From positions 1-38,797 of the forward strand of contig JAFSVL010000020.1 of the NCBI GenBank assembly GCA_017445015.1: 38,797 bases of DNA. The letters run 5' to 3'. The DNA comes from Bacteroidales bacterium (GTDB taxonomy: Bacteria > Bacteroidota > Bacteroidia > Bacteroidales > UBA932). The notes under the pieces are model-generated. The model made no database searches, was not told where the DNA came from, and was given only the letters and a program-made list of their open reading frames with translations. This document shows positions 17,661 through 25,698 of this stretch, in pieces (positions within the stretch are counted from its first letter, which is position 1; every line of letters begins with the position of its first letter). The position numbers were made by a program, and so were the translations under genes.

Positions 17661-18686
17661 CTATAACAGGGATTCCAGTTCCCGTATCTGCTCCGGCGTG
17701 GTGGCCCAGCTTGTTGCAAAACGGGTGACGGCGCGGCCGTCGGGAAGGGATTCCCAGACTTCGAAAAGGACTTTTCCTTCAAGTGCCTTCATTTGTGTTT
17801 CCGTCAGGATGGGAAACTGCTGGTTGGTGGGGGAGTCCGTATAGAAGGGATAGCCTTTGTCGGCAAACGCTTTCTTGAGGCGAAGGGCCATTTCAATGGC
17901 GTGCCGGCTGATTTCCATGTAGAGGTCCCCGGTGAAGAGCGTGTCGAACTGGATGCCGGTAAGGCGGCCTTTGGCCATCAGTGCGCCGTGCTGCTTGACG
18001 ATGGTGAAAAAGTGTTCCGGGGCGTTTCCCCGGGGAAACACGACCGCCTCTCCGCACAGGGCGCCCACCTTTGTCCCGCCGATGTAGAAGACATCGCAAA
18101 GCCGTGCAAGTTCCGGGAGCGTCACATCCGCAGCCGGGCTGGCCAGTCCGTAGCCCAGTCGCGCTCCGTCTATGAAAAGGGGCATCCCATACCGTTCACA
18201 GATACTTTTCAGGGCCTTGAGTTCTTCCCCGGCGTATAGCGTTCCGTACTCGGTGGGGAAGGAAATATACACCATGCGGGGAAGGGCCATGTGGGGCCAG
18301 GAAGGGGCGGCGTAGAACTTTTCCAGATAGGCCTTGAGTTCTTCGGGCGCCATTTTCCCCCTGTGGGAGGGCAGGGTGACGACCTTGTGGCCGCTGAACT
18401 CTATGGCCCCGGACTCGTGTACGGCGATATGGCCGGTCTGCGCCGCAATCACGGCGCCGTAGTGGGGGAGAAGGGCGTCGATGACGGTGGCGTTGGTCTG
18501 TGTCCCGCCGCACAGGAGCATCACGCCGGCCTTGGGGCAGCCCGTCGCCTCGCGAATTTTTGCGGTTGCGCTCCGGGTAAAGCGGTCGTCCCCATAGCCG
18601 GGCTCCTGCTGCAGGTTGGTCTCCTGCAGGCGCTTCAGGATAAGGGGATGTGCACCCTCGCTATAGTCGCAGGTAAATGAGATCAA
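17661..18686 (-). CDS. low-specificity L-threonine aldolase / beta-eliminating lyase family
   Basis: 341 aa, a PLP fold-type I enzyme. The cofactor lysine is Lys206 in GGTKVGA. Asp173 in FIDGARLG should hold the pyridine nitrogen and His90 in HIAVHESGA stacks on the ring. The GGTQTNATVI block at 60-69 matches the phosphate-binding turn. The family cleaves L-threonine or allo-threonine to glycine and acetaldehyde in the cytoplasm. It lies 9 bases after argG, so it is probably cotranscribed with arginine biosynthesis, an uncommon pairing whose reason is not visible. Small family members with other amino-acid substrates exist, so the exact substrate is not certain. Confidence 0.85.
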   Translation of the reverse strand: MISFTCDYSEGAHPLILKRLQETNLQQEPGYGDDRFTRSATAKIREATGCPKAGVMLLCGGTQTNATVIDALLPHYGAVIAAQTGHIAVHESGAIEFSGHKVVTLPSHRGKMAPEELKAYLEKFYAAPSWPHMALPRMVYISFPTEYGTLYAGEELKALKSICERYGMPLFIDGARLGYGLASPAADVTLPELARLCDVFYIGGTKVGALCGEAVVFPRGNAPEHFFTIVKQHGALMAKGRLTGIQFDTLFTGDLYMEISRHAIEMALRLKKAFADKGYPFYTDSPTNQQFPILTETQMKALEGKVLFEVWESLPDGRAVTRFATSWATTPEQIRELESLL

Positions 18687-18695
18687 GGCTGGAAG

Positions 18696-19901
18696 CTACA
18701 GGTCGAGTTCTTCCGGATGGTGGCCGTAATAGACGCGCAGCGCGGTGGAACTGACTTTGATGAAGCCTTTTGCATCATCTGCGGTCCAGCCTTTCTGCGT
18801 CTCGCCATATTCGCCGAGTTTGCTCTTGACGAGGTCGGCGGGGGAGTCCACGCCCACGGTCTCGAAGCCGTAACGGCGGAGCTTGAGCGTGACCGTGCCG
18901 CTGACATTGCGCTGGCTGCTTTCGAGCATCGCTTCGATGTCGCGCATCACCGGCTCCAGGTACTGGCTTTCGTGCAGGAACATCCCGTACCAGGTACCCA
19001 CCTGGTCTTTCCAGTACTGCTGCCATTTGGAGAGCGTGAATTTCTCCAGGAACTTGTGTGCTCCGATAATCAGCATGGGAGCGGCGGCTTCGAAGCCTAC
19101 GCGCCCCTTGATGCCGATGATGGTATCGCCGACATGCATGTCACGGCCGATGCCGTATGCGCTGCCGATCCGCTCGATTTCGCGGATTGCTTCCACTTTA
19201 TCGGCATAGGTCTTGCCGTTGACGCTGGCGATTTCGCCTTTCTCGAAGCCCAGGCTCAGCGTCTGCTCGCCGTCTTTGACCGCCTGCTTCAGGTAGGCGC
19301 TTTCCGGCAGCCCCTGCGTCGAGTCCAGTATCTCTCCGCCGCAGATGGAAGTCCCCCAGAGCCCGACGTTATAGGAATATTTGAGTTTGGTGAAATCCGC
19401 CTTGAACCCGTGCGCGTTGAGGTAATCCACCTCTTCCTTGCGGGACAGGTTGCCGTCGCGCGTGAGGGTGATGATTTCCATGCCGGGGCACATCACGAGG
19501 AAGGTCATGTCGAAGCGGACCTGGTCGTTGCCCGCGCCGGTGGAGCCGTGGGCGATGGCGTCCGCACCGATCTCGTTGGCGTAGCGGGCAATCGCCATTC
19601 CCTGGAAGATGCGCTCGGACGAAACGGAGATGGGATAGGTGCCGTTCCTGAGCACATTGCCGAAGACCATGTACCTCAGGCTCTTGTCGTAGTATTCCCG
19701 GGTGACGTCAAGGGTGACATATTTCGTCGCGCCCAGTTTGTAGGCGTTCTCCTCGTTGGTGCGGAGCTGCTCCTCGCTGAATCCGCCGGTATTGGCGCAG
19801 GCCGCGTGTACCTCGTATCCTCTTTCCCTTGCGAGGTACATCACGGTGTAAGAGGTGTCCAGTCCGCCGCTGAACGCGACCACAACTTTCTTTTTTGCCA
19901 T
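18696..19901 (-). CDS. argG: argininosuccinate synthase
   Basis: 401 aa from the ATG at 19901 (MAKKKVVVAFSGGLDTS), the normal length for Bacteroidetes ArgG. An upstream in-frame extension is ignored because the ATP pyrophosphatase loop SGGLDTS must sit near the N-terminus (residues 11-17). Other family blocks are GSTGAGNDQVRFD, SYNVGLWGTSICGGEI and GRVGFEAAAP. It joins citrulline and aspartate using ATP in arginine synthesis. It follows the GNAT gene by 7 bases and is followed by threonine aldolase. No argC or argD is next to it, so the remaining arginine genes must be elsewhere. Confidence 0.95.
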   Translation of the reverse strand: MAKKKVVVAFSGGLDTSYTVMYLARERGYEVHAACANTGGFSEEQLRTNEENAYKLGATKYVTLDVTREYYDKSLRYMVFGNVLRNGTYPISVSSERIFQGMAIARYANEIGADAIAHGSTGAGNDQVRFDMTFLVMCPGMEIITLTRDGNLSRKEEVDYLNAHGFKADFTKLKYSYNVGLWGTSICGGEILDSTQGLPESAYLKQAVKDGEQTLSLGFEKGEIASVNGKTYADKVEAIREIERIGSAYGIGRDMHVGDTIIGIKGRVGFEAAAPMLIIGAHKFLEKFTLSKWQQYWKDQVGTWYGMFLHESQYLEPVMRDIEAMLESSQRNVSGTVTLKLRRYGFETVGVDSPADLVKSKLGEYGETQKGWTADDAKGFIKVSSTALRVYYGHHPEELDL

Positions 19902-19908
19902 ATCTTTT

Positions 19909-20475
19909 TCAGTTTTGTTCGGAGGGACTCTTGATTTCCAGATGCTCTTTGGGGTCATAGAGCAGGCCGGTGCAGATGCACATCTTGTAGTCATGGCTCT
20001 TGAGGATGTCGAAATGCCTGCATCCTTCGCACCCCTTCCAGAATTCCGGATCGTCGGTGAGTTCGGTGTAGGGAACCGGACGGAAGCCGAATTCGTAATT
20101 CATCTTCATTACCGCGGCTCCGGTAGTGATCGAAAAAATCTTGGCTTCGGGAAACAGGCGCCGGGACAGCAGGAAGGTCTGCTCCTTGATTTTCTTTGCG
20201 ATGCCCATCCCGCGGAATTTATGCGCCACAATGAGGCCGGAGTTGGCTACAAAGGTCTTGTGTCCCCAAGATTCGATATAGGAAAACCCGGCAAATTCCC
20301 CTTCGTCAGTCAGGGCGATGACGGCTTTTCCCGCGTCGATTTTCTCGATGATATACTCCGGCGTGCGCTTGGCGATGCCGGTCTTGCGCTCCAGCGAGGA
20401 GATGTAAATCTCTTCACAAATCTGTTCAGCGTATTTCCCGTGTTCGGGACGGGCTACGTAAACTTTGATTTCCAT
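19909..20475 (-). CDS. GNAT acyltransferase of the arginine operon
   Basis: 188 aa. A GNAT fold with the acyl-CoA pyrophosphate loop HKFRGMGIAKK at about residues 109-119 and the paired strands AGFSYIESWG and ANSGLIVAHKF. A cysteine pair in GCEGCRHFD near the C-terminus is typical of this subgroup. In Bacteroides a similar GNAT gene precedes argG, and these bacteria use N-succinylated intermediates for arginine synthesis. This protein is therefore a candidate for the first acylation of glutamate. That is inference from gene order, and a different amine substrate is possible. Confidence 0.78.
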   Translation of the reverse strand: MEIKVYVARPEHGKYAEQICEEIYISSLERKTGIAKRTPEYIIEKIDAGKAVIALTDEGEFAGFSYIESWGHKTFVANSGLIVAHKFRGMGIAKKIKEQTFLLSRRLFPEAKIFSITTGAAVMKMNYEFGFRPVPYTELTDDPEFWKGCEGCRHFDILKSHDYKMCICTGLLYDPKEHLEIKSPSEQN

Positions 20476-20503
20476 GACAGACTTCCAACTAACAAAAATC
20501 TGC

Positions 20504-20534
20504 GCAATTTACATCTTTTTGCCAAATAATACAA
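20504..20534 (-). promoter_or_regulatory. putative promoter of the GNAT-argG operon
   Basis: On the minus strand, TTG at 20534-20532, a 20-base spacer, and TAAATTGC at 20511-20504, which matches TAnnTTTG imperfectly. It is 29 bases upstream of the GNAT ATG. Spacing is right but the -7 box is imperfect. Confidence 0.45.
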
Positions 20535-20584
20535 TTTTGATGCACAAAGGCCGAGGGGTACCGCTCTGCATCAGATTTCAGGCT

Positions 20585-20656
20585 TTTTGTACGAAGTCAG
20601 GGCCCCCGGGGCCCTGTCGCCGAACAAATTTGACGATTTTGTACGAAGTCAGGGCC
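20585..20656 (-). repeat. direct-inverted-direct 20-base repeat cluster upstream of the arginine operon
   Basis: The 20-base unit starting TTTTGTACGAAGTC and ending AGGGCC occurs exactly at 20585-20604 and 20637-20656. Between them lies a degenerate inverted copy (CCCTGTCGCCGAACAAA), and the first unit ends in a near-perfect palindrome around CAGGGCCCCCGGGGCCCTG (20599-20617). The cluster is about 50-120 bases upstream of the putative promoter and next to element C. An operator for a dimeric regulator, or the remains of repeated hairpin insertion, both fit. Confidence 0.7.
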
Positions 20657-20670
20657 TTTTTAGCAATAAT

Positions 20671-20800
20671 AAAAAATTACCTGCTGCACTTTTATCGCCT
20701 GTGCCACCCTCGGTGGCTATGAGAGGGAGGGGCCCAAAACTTGTTTTGGGAGGGGTCGCCCACAGGGCGACGGCAGGAAAAGTGCAGCAGGTAATTTTTT
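20671..20800 (+). repeat. cloverleaf-like structured element, copy C
   Basis: 130 bases in the 333-base gap between the nuclease stop and the GNAT gene. Perfect 23-base arms lie at 20671-20693 and 20778-20800. Inside are hairpin GCCACC-CTC-GGTGGC (20703-20717), linker GAGGGAGGGG (20723-20732), hairpin CCCAAAAC-TT-GTTTTGGG (20733-20750), AGGG, and hairpin GTCGCCC-ACA-GGGCGAC (20755-20771). Here the arms end in runs of A and T, so the element may also end transcription of the nuclease operon. Confidence 0.88.
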
Positions 20801-20808
20801 AAATTATA

Positions 20809-21867
20809 CTAAAATATCGAGCTTGTACTTTTTTCAGCCGGGGTCTGCAGATGTTCTGGCACGTTGGGGAAGAGGTCGAATCCGCAGCGTTCTTCAATGG
20901 CGTCGATGCTGGTGATGAACGAGGAATAACTGCTTCCCGTGTGCTTCTCGTTGGTAAAGAGGTATGCGCATCCTTTTGCGGCTGTCATTTCTCCCGAGGT
21001 GTTAAAACTGCACTTCATCAGGCACTTGTAGAAGTGGCTGGGCACGCTGACTCCGGAAACCGTGTGCTCGTCTTCGAACAACAGGCCCACGACGACATAA
21101 AGCGTGTCGCGTCCGGAAGGTGCCGCTCCCTTTACCGCCTGCTCCAGCTGGTTCCATACGCCGTCGTTGAATCCGTTCTGGAACTGCGGCGCCTGGTTGC
21201 TGTAGTAGAAAGTCTGCTTGTTCTGGTTGGTCGTGGTCTGGCGGTAGTTCGAGGCGCAGAGATGTCCCTTGCTGTAGCCGCTGATGCCGTTCTGCTGCCA
21301 TTCGGAAGGGAAGGCCGGATCATTGGTCCATCCTTCCTTGCGGCCTACGCCATTGTCGGCCCAGGCTTCGGAATGCATGGCGAAGGCGCACCAGAGGGGG
21401 CATTTTTTACTGCCGTCCATCATCACGGTGTAGTTGCGCATCGCCTTGCTTCCCGAGGTCCAGGTGTGCGTTGCAACCGCCTGGTTGGCATCGGTGCAGT
21501 TGTAGCGGTACCATTTGCGGCCGCTGTCATAGGTCTCGGACCCGCTGGTGTGGGTGCCGGAAAGGAACACGGCCGGAACTTCGTAATTGGCAAGGTAGCC
21601 CGGACCTTCCGGAGCCTGGGATTCGGCGTTGGTCTTGAAGGTCTGGATGGCCCCCGTCAGCGTTACATAGGTGGAAGCGGAGGGGTCCCAAACATCCAGT
21701 TCCGCCCTATAATAATAGGTAGTGGAGGGTGTGAGCCCGCTGACCGCCGCGCTGAAGTTCCCGGAGGTGCCGCTGATGAGGTCCTGGCTGTATGCCGTGA
21801 GGTTCATCGCGCTGGCCTTCGTCCCGTACACGAAGCGGGCGTTCTGCGGGGCGTATTCACTCTTCAT
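20809..21867 (-). CDS. DNA/RNA non-specific endonuclease domain, apparently cut off from the upstream lipoprotein by an in-frame stop
   Basis: From the first ATG the frame codes 352 aa: a fibronectin III-like half-domain, then an extracellular NUC1-type endonuclease with GYSKGHLCAS (catalytic His202, in place of the usual DRGH) and YYSNQAPQ (Asn224). No signal peptide is present. The frame is open a further 39 codons upstream, directly to the TGA that ends the 1233-aa lipoprotein. Those codons read as a Gly/Ser linker and the missing first strand of the fibronectin domain (GATLSASYSG). Related Bacteroidales nucleases are secreted and carry such domains on the same chain. I read this as the C-terminal part of one ~1600-aa secreted nuclease now split by a stop. 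Without readthrough it would lack export. Confidence 0.72.
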   Translation of the reverse strand: MKSEYAPQNARFVYGTKASAMNLTAYSQDLISGTSGNFSAAVSGLTPSTTYYYRAELDVWDPSASTYVTLTGAIQTFKTNAESQAPEGPGYLANYEVPAVFLSGTHTSGSETYDSGRKWYRYNCTDANQAVATHTWTSGSKAMRNYTVMMDGSKKCPLWCAFAMHSEAWADNGVGRKEGWTNDPAFPSEWQQNGISGYSKGHLCASNYRQTTTNQNKQTFYYSNQAPQFQNGFNDGVWNQLEQAVKGAAPSGRDTLYVVVGLLFEDEHTVSGVSVPSHFYKCLMKCSFNTSGEMTAAKGCAYLFTNEKHTGSSYSSFITSIDAIEERCGFDLFPNVPEHLQTPAEKSTSSIF

Positions 21868-21958
21868 CCCACTGTAAGAGGCGGACAGGGTTGCCCCTGT
21901 CGCGCCTTTTTCAGTGGGTTCCGCCGCGGTAGAAACCGTTGCTGTGAGGTCTCCCTCC

Positions 21959-21977
21959 CCGGAGGTTCCCCCTCCGG
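21959..21977 (-). other. stem-loop just after the interrupting TGA
   Basis: A perfect 7-bp stem (CCGGAGG with CCTCCGG, 5-base loop) that starts 7 bases after the TGA at 21987-21985 on the minus strand. It could slow ribosomes and favour readthrough or reinitiation, or it may be incidental in GC-rich linker DNA. Confidence 0.5.
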
Positions 21978-21984
21978 ACGGCAG

Positions 21985-24900
21985 TCAATCCTCGTAAGTG
22001 ACTTTGACGGACTTGAGTCTCCAGTGGCCGCTGCCGGAAGGACGCGTCAATACAATGCTGTTCGCCGAGCCTGTCCAGGCTTTCGTTTCCGTAGAATAAC
22101 CGCTAGGGTTGGCCACGTCCGCGCCAGGCGCATATGAACCATCCCAGGTAAATTCAATTTTTGCGATCGTATATTCGGAAGCTATGGTTATGGTTCCGCC
22201 ACCGTAGGTGCGGATGCCTGTTCCGGCGTCATAATATTTTCCGTCGTTGCCTCCGCCGCCGAAGGTGATGGTGAAATTGCCTCCGTCAAACGGAGTGGAA
22301 TATTGCGTGCCATTCACCAAGCCGAGATTCGCGAAAGTAATTGTTTCCGGATCAGGGACACTGATTCCTCCGTTGCTCTTGTTCTGCGTCAGGGCAATCT
22401 CCTTGTAAATGGGACTATAGGATGCTCCCGCGGGAGTGAGGGCTACGGTGATGATGCCTTCATACGCGAATTGATCGGTGTTCTCGCCCTTCGGCCTGAC
22501 TTTCAGACCCGTGTTGGTACGCTCGATCGTGACCCAGGCAAGGGTCTTGGGCTCGTAATCCCAGCTGCCGTTGGCGGCCGTCACGGTAAATTCGGCGGGA
22601 GTCGTATCATTGTATGCCCAGGTCTTGGACAGCGGGGTCACCTCGAGGGAAGGCGCCGTTGCATCTTCTTCGATGCTGGTGAAGAAGAAGTTGAAGTTGC
22701 TGTTATTCGCACTCCAGCCATACACCAGACCGCTCACCGAGACGCCTTTTCCGTCCGTGGCGGCATTGGCCTTATGCAGGTAGAGTTCGTAACCGTTGGT
22801 CAGTTTGACTTTCCGTCCGGATTGCGTTCCGGAAGCCGAGATATAGGTAATGTCAAAGTCTCCCGCGGCCCAGGCCTGCATCATTTCGGCGGTCGGACTG
22901 ACAGGGTCTCCGAAATCAACGGACGGAGCGCTTCCGGTTTTCGCAATGGTCGGCTGCTCGAACTCAGCGACGCCGTTATAGCGCTTCGTGGTACCGCTGA
23001 TGTCGATGACATCGCCCACTGCAAGGCCGTGGCTACTCTTATAGACCAACATGAAGCCGGTCCCGTCGCCGATGAGTGCGTTGCTTGTCGAGGCGACCCC
23101 GACAACGGTAACGCCGGTCAGCGCATAGTTCTGAGCCGGACATGCGGCAATCGCATCGGCAATCGTGGCTCCTCCGCCCTGGGTGGTGCTGATATAGATG
23201 GAGACTTCCATGGAACGGCCGTATCCATCGACCTCACAGGCGTAAACGCTGACGATATATTCGGTGTTCGCTTCGAGCTTTTCGAAGGTTACACTGTTCT
23301 CAAGTTCATCTTGCTCCGCAAGTTTCTCTCCGTCGGCATTGTGCAGGGCGGCGACATAGCCGCCCGTCGCGCGCTCGTCGGCCGTCCAGGTCACCTGTAC
23401 GGAACTTTCCGTGCAGATGCCGGCGCTCAGTTCCGGTGCAGGAAGGACAGGAGTGCCGAATTTTGCGTTCTCCAGCACCGCGGGAGCGGAAACGCCATAG
23501 TCGGATCCGTCTGCGGGCACGGCTACGACGCTGACGTTGTAGTAACCGGGCTCTCCTTCAAAGGTATAACTGGTTTCCTCGACGCTGGCTACCGTCGTGC
23601 CGATGGTTACGTTATAACTTTCGGCATCCGTAACAGCGTTCCAGCTGAGGGTCATGTCCTCGACGCTGAGACCGGTGGGCGTCGCGAGCGGTTCGCGGTT
23701 GTCCTCGAGTTTGTAGAGGGCGACGGGCTGCTGGCCGCTCTTGTAGTAACGGAACCGCAGATTGTCCGAGGCCTTATTGTATCTCAGCGTCATGGTGGAG
23801 CCGGAGAAAACGGCGGCAATCACCGCGTTCCCGCTTTCGTCGATGCTGAAATTGTGTGTATAAGTAGAGGCCTCGTCCGTCTGCTTGAGCCCGTTGGAAT
23901 TGGAAGAGACGCCGATATAATGCCCGCTTGCGGAGCAAAGCGTTCCCGTCGTGGTATTGATGGTAAACTCGCTGGCGGACGTTTCCGCCGTCCGGATGAT
24001 GCCATTGTCGGAAATCTCCACTTCGATGGTGTTGCGGGCCGCATCCAGGGTTTCCAGACTTCCGTCGAATGCGACCGGGTTCTGGCCCCCTTCATAGACA
24101 ATCAGGTACTGTCCGTCGGTTACGGGACCTTCGGTGACTTTCACATAGTACGCCGTGGTGCTCGGATCCACGTAGCTGCATTCCAGTTCGAATACATCAC
24201 TGTCCGCGTAGCTGCTGTCCGGAGCAAGGGCGATGGCCTTCACGGTGACGTCTTCGGTAATGGCAAACGGTTCCTCATAGAGCGTGGACTGCGCATCGGG
24301 TTCGCTGCCGTCCAGGGTGTACCGGATTTCCGCTTCGGCGGGACTGGCGGTCAGCGTTACCACGTTGTTCCTGCACGTTCCGCTGAGTTGTACGGGAGCC
24401 GCGGCGCCTACATAGGGAATTAGGTAAACCGGCTGCTGATTGGATTTATAGAAGGTGAAGAAGTTGCCGGTATTGTACTGAAGGGTATAGAAGTCCGTGT
24501 CGTTCAGATAGTCGCCGATGGTCCAGGTGCCGTCCGCGTTGATGCGGAAGACATCGTAGGCCTTTTTGTCTTCAGGGGAGACTTCCTTGCCCTTATTGCT
24601 GGCGCTTCCGATAAACTGCACATAATTTCCGCTTGCGGCATTGCGCAGCACATAGCCGCCCACCTCAAGTTCTTCTACCTCAAAGCGATAGTCGATGTTG
24701 GAGAACTGGGCGAAGTCAATGCTGGAATCAAAGAGATTCACGCTCTGGTCGTAGGCGATGCCGCTTTCCGTGTAAGCCCAGCGTCCGTTGGCGTCCACCG
24801 CTGCCCTCATGGCGACCCATTCGCCCTTCGTGGCCGCCTTGGAAACGATGATATAACTGCCGGCGAGGGACGTTTCGGGGAGGGTAATCACCGGCGTGAC

Positions 24901-25686
24901 GAACAAGTCGCCGCGTTTGAGGACCGTCGTGGCATTCTTTGCGCGGGAAGTGCCGTCGATGGCGTCCATATTGGCATCCAGCAGGGAAATGCTGAAGGAA
25001 GCATATTCGCCCACGGGAACGGGGATGTAGAAGTCGAGCGTCTGGTTGGGGAAGGAGACGGGCTCTTTCAGTTCCAGATAAGTGGTCTTGCCGCCCTTTT
25101 GCGGGATGCCGAGTTCCACGCCTTCCAGTTGGCTGAGGTCTTCCCACGTACCGTTGATGTTCTTGTCCGTCGTGAAGCTCAGGTATGCAGTTCCGAGGGG
25201 AACGTTCGCATAACTCACCTTGACGAGGGCCGCCGCGTGGCGGAAGGCGAAACGGTAGGCACCGTTCTCCTCGCCGGCGGGCGTTCCGATCATCACGGCA
25301 TTGGTGGTGCCGGGTACATATTCTTCATAGAGGTCGGGCAGGGTGAGGGTGTTGACTGCGGTCAGCGCGGCTGCGGGCGATACGGCAAAACTCAGGCCCT
25401 TCCCCTGGGTTTTCTGGCCGATGAAGGTGCCGGTAGCGGCATCTTTCAGCACAAAATCGGACGGGGCTTCCCCGTCTTCTTCCACAACGGCGATCTTCTC
25501 GGATGCCTGCCAGCTGTAAATGGCGGATCCGCCGTCCGTCGCTACGGTCGTGCGGCTGTCGGACAGGTCGGCGATAATCGTGGCAAGTTCCTTGCCTTCT
25601 TCAACGACAAAGGGGAGTTCTTCCTCTTTGGTACATGCGGCGGCCAGTGCAATGGCTGCGCCCAACAGAATCAATGATTTTTTCAT
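21985..25686 (-). CDS. large multidomain surface lipoprotein (fimbrillin-like, chitobiase-type, Fn3, OB-fold, BACON)
   Basis: 1233 aa; signal MKKSLILLGAAIALAAAC with Cys18. Approximate domains: fimbrillin-like 25-270; an unassigned beta module 275-435; a chitobiase/hexosaminidase C-terminal-type domain 440-510 (IRYTLDGSEP); a second copy of the unassigned module 515-670 (both have YYKSGQQPV or FYKSNQQPV); fibronectin III 675-860; DUF5689-like OB fold 865-1010; BACON-like 1015-1095; and a final beta-sandwich ending LKSVKVTYED. This OB-fold plus sandwich arrangement is common in secreted Bacteroidales nucleases, and an endonuclease frame follows directly after the TGA. It is probably surface-anchored and binds glycan or DNA. 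It starts 12 bases after small ORF 2. Confidence 0.85.
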   Translation of the reverse strand: MKKSLILLGAAIALAAACTKEEELPFVVEEGKELATIIADLSDSRTTVATDGGSAIYSWQASEKIAVVEEDGEAPSDFVLKDAATGTFIGQKTQGKGLSFAVSPAAALTAVNTLTLPDLYEEYVPGTTNAVMIGTPAGEENGAYRFAFRHAAALVKVSYANVPLGTAYLSFTTDKNINGTWEDLSQLEGVELGIPQKGGKTTYLELKEPVSFPNQTLDFYIPVPVGEYASFSISLLDANMDAIDGTSRAKNATTVLKRGDLFVTPVITLPETSLAGSYIIVSKAATKGEWVAMRAAVDANGRWAYTESGIAYDQSVNLFDSSIDFAQFSNIDYRFEVEELEVGGYVLRNAASGNYVQFIGSASNKGKEVSPEDKKAYDVFRINADGTWTIGDYLNDTDFYTLQYNTGNFFTFYKSNQQPVYLIPYVGAAAPVQLSGTCRNNVVTLTASPAEAEIRYTLDGSEPDAQSTLYEEPFAITEDVTVKAIALAPDSSYADSDVFELECSYVDPSTTAYYVKVTEGPVTDGQYLIVYEGGQNPVAFDGSLETLDAARNTIEVEISDNGIIRTAETSASEFTINTTTGTLCSASGHYIGVSSNSNGLKQTDEASTYTHNFSIDESGNAVIAAVFSGSTMTLRYNKASDNLRFRYYKSGQQPVALYKLEDNREPLATPTGLSVEDMTLSWNAVTDAESYNVTIGTTVASVEETSYTFEGEPGYYNVSVVAVPADGSDYGVSAPAVLENAKFGTPVLPAPELSAGICTESSVQVTWTADERATGGYVAALHNADGEKLAEQDELENSVTFEKLEANTEYIVSVYACEVDGYGRSMEVSIYISTTQGGGATIADAIAACPAQNYALTGVTVVGVASTSNALIGDGTGFMLVYKSSHGLAVGDVIDISGTTKRYNGVAEFEQPTIAKTGSAPSVDFGDPVSPTAEMMQAWAAGDFDITYISASGTQSGRKVKLTNGYELYLHKANAATDGKGVSVSGLVYGWSANNSNFNFFFTSIEEDATAPSLEVTPLSKTWAYNDTTPAEFTVTAANGSWDYEPKTLAWVTIERTNTGLKVRPKGENTDQFAYEGIITVALTPAGASYSPIYKEIALTQNKSNGGISVPDPETITFANLGLVNGTQYSTPFDGGNFTITFGGGGNDGKYYDAGTGIRTYGGGTITIASEYTIAKIEFTWDGSYAPGADVANPSGYSTETKAWTGSANSIVLTRPSGSGHWRLKSVKVTYED

Positions 25687-25698
25687 GGCCTGAGGAGA

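Noticed and set aside
17661-17844. Short open frames opposite the end of threonine aldolase
   Set aside because: No conserved residues, no start context, and fully inside a real gene on the other strand.
20585-20656. CRISPR array
   Set aside because: Only two exact repeats with one spacer, and the spacer contains an inverted copy of the repeat; no cas genes.
21959-21987. Selenocysteine insertion at the TGA with the following hairpin
   Set aside because: The hairpin is close to the right distance, but the host protein is a secreted lipoprotein linker with no redox site, and no selenocysteine machinery is visible. Ordinary nonsense or readthrough is simpler.
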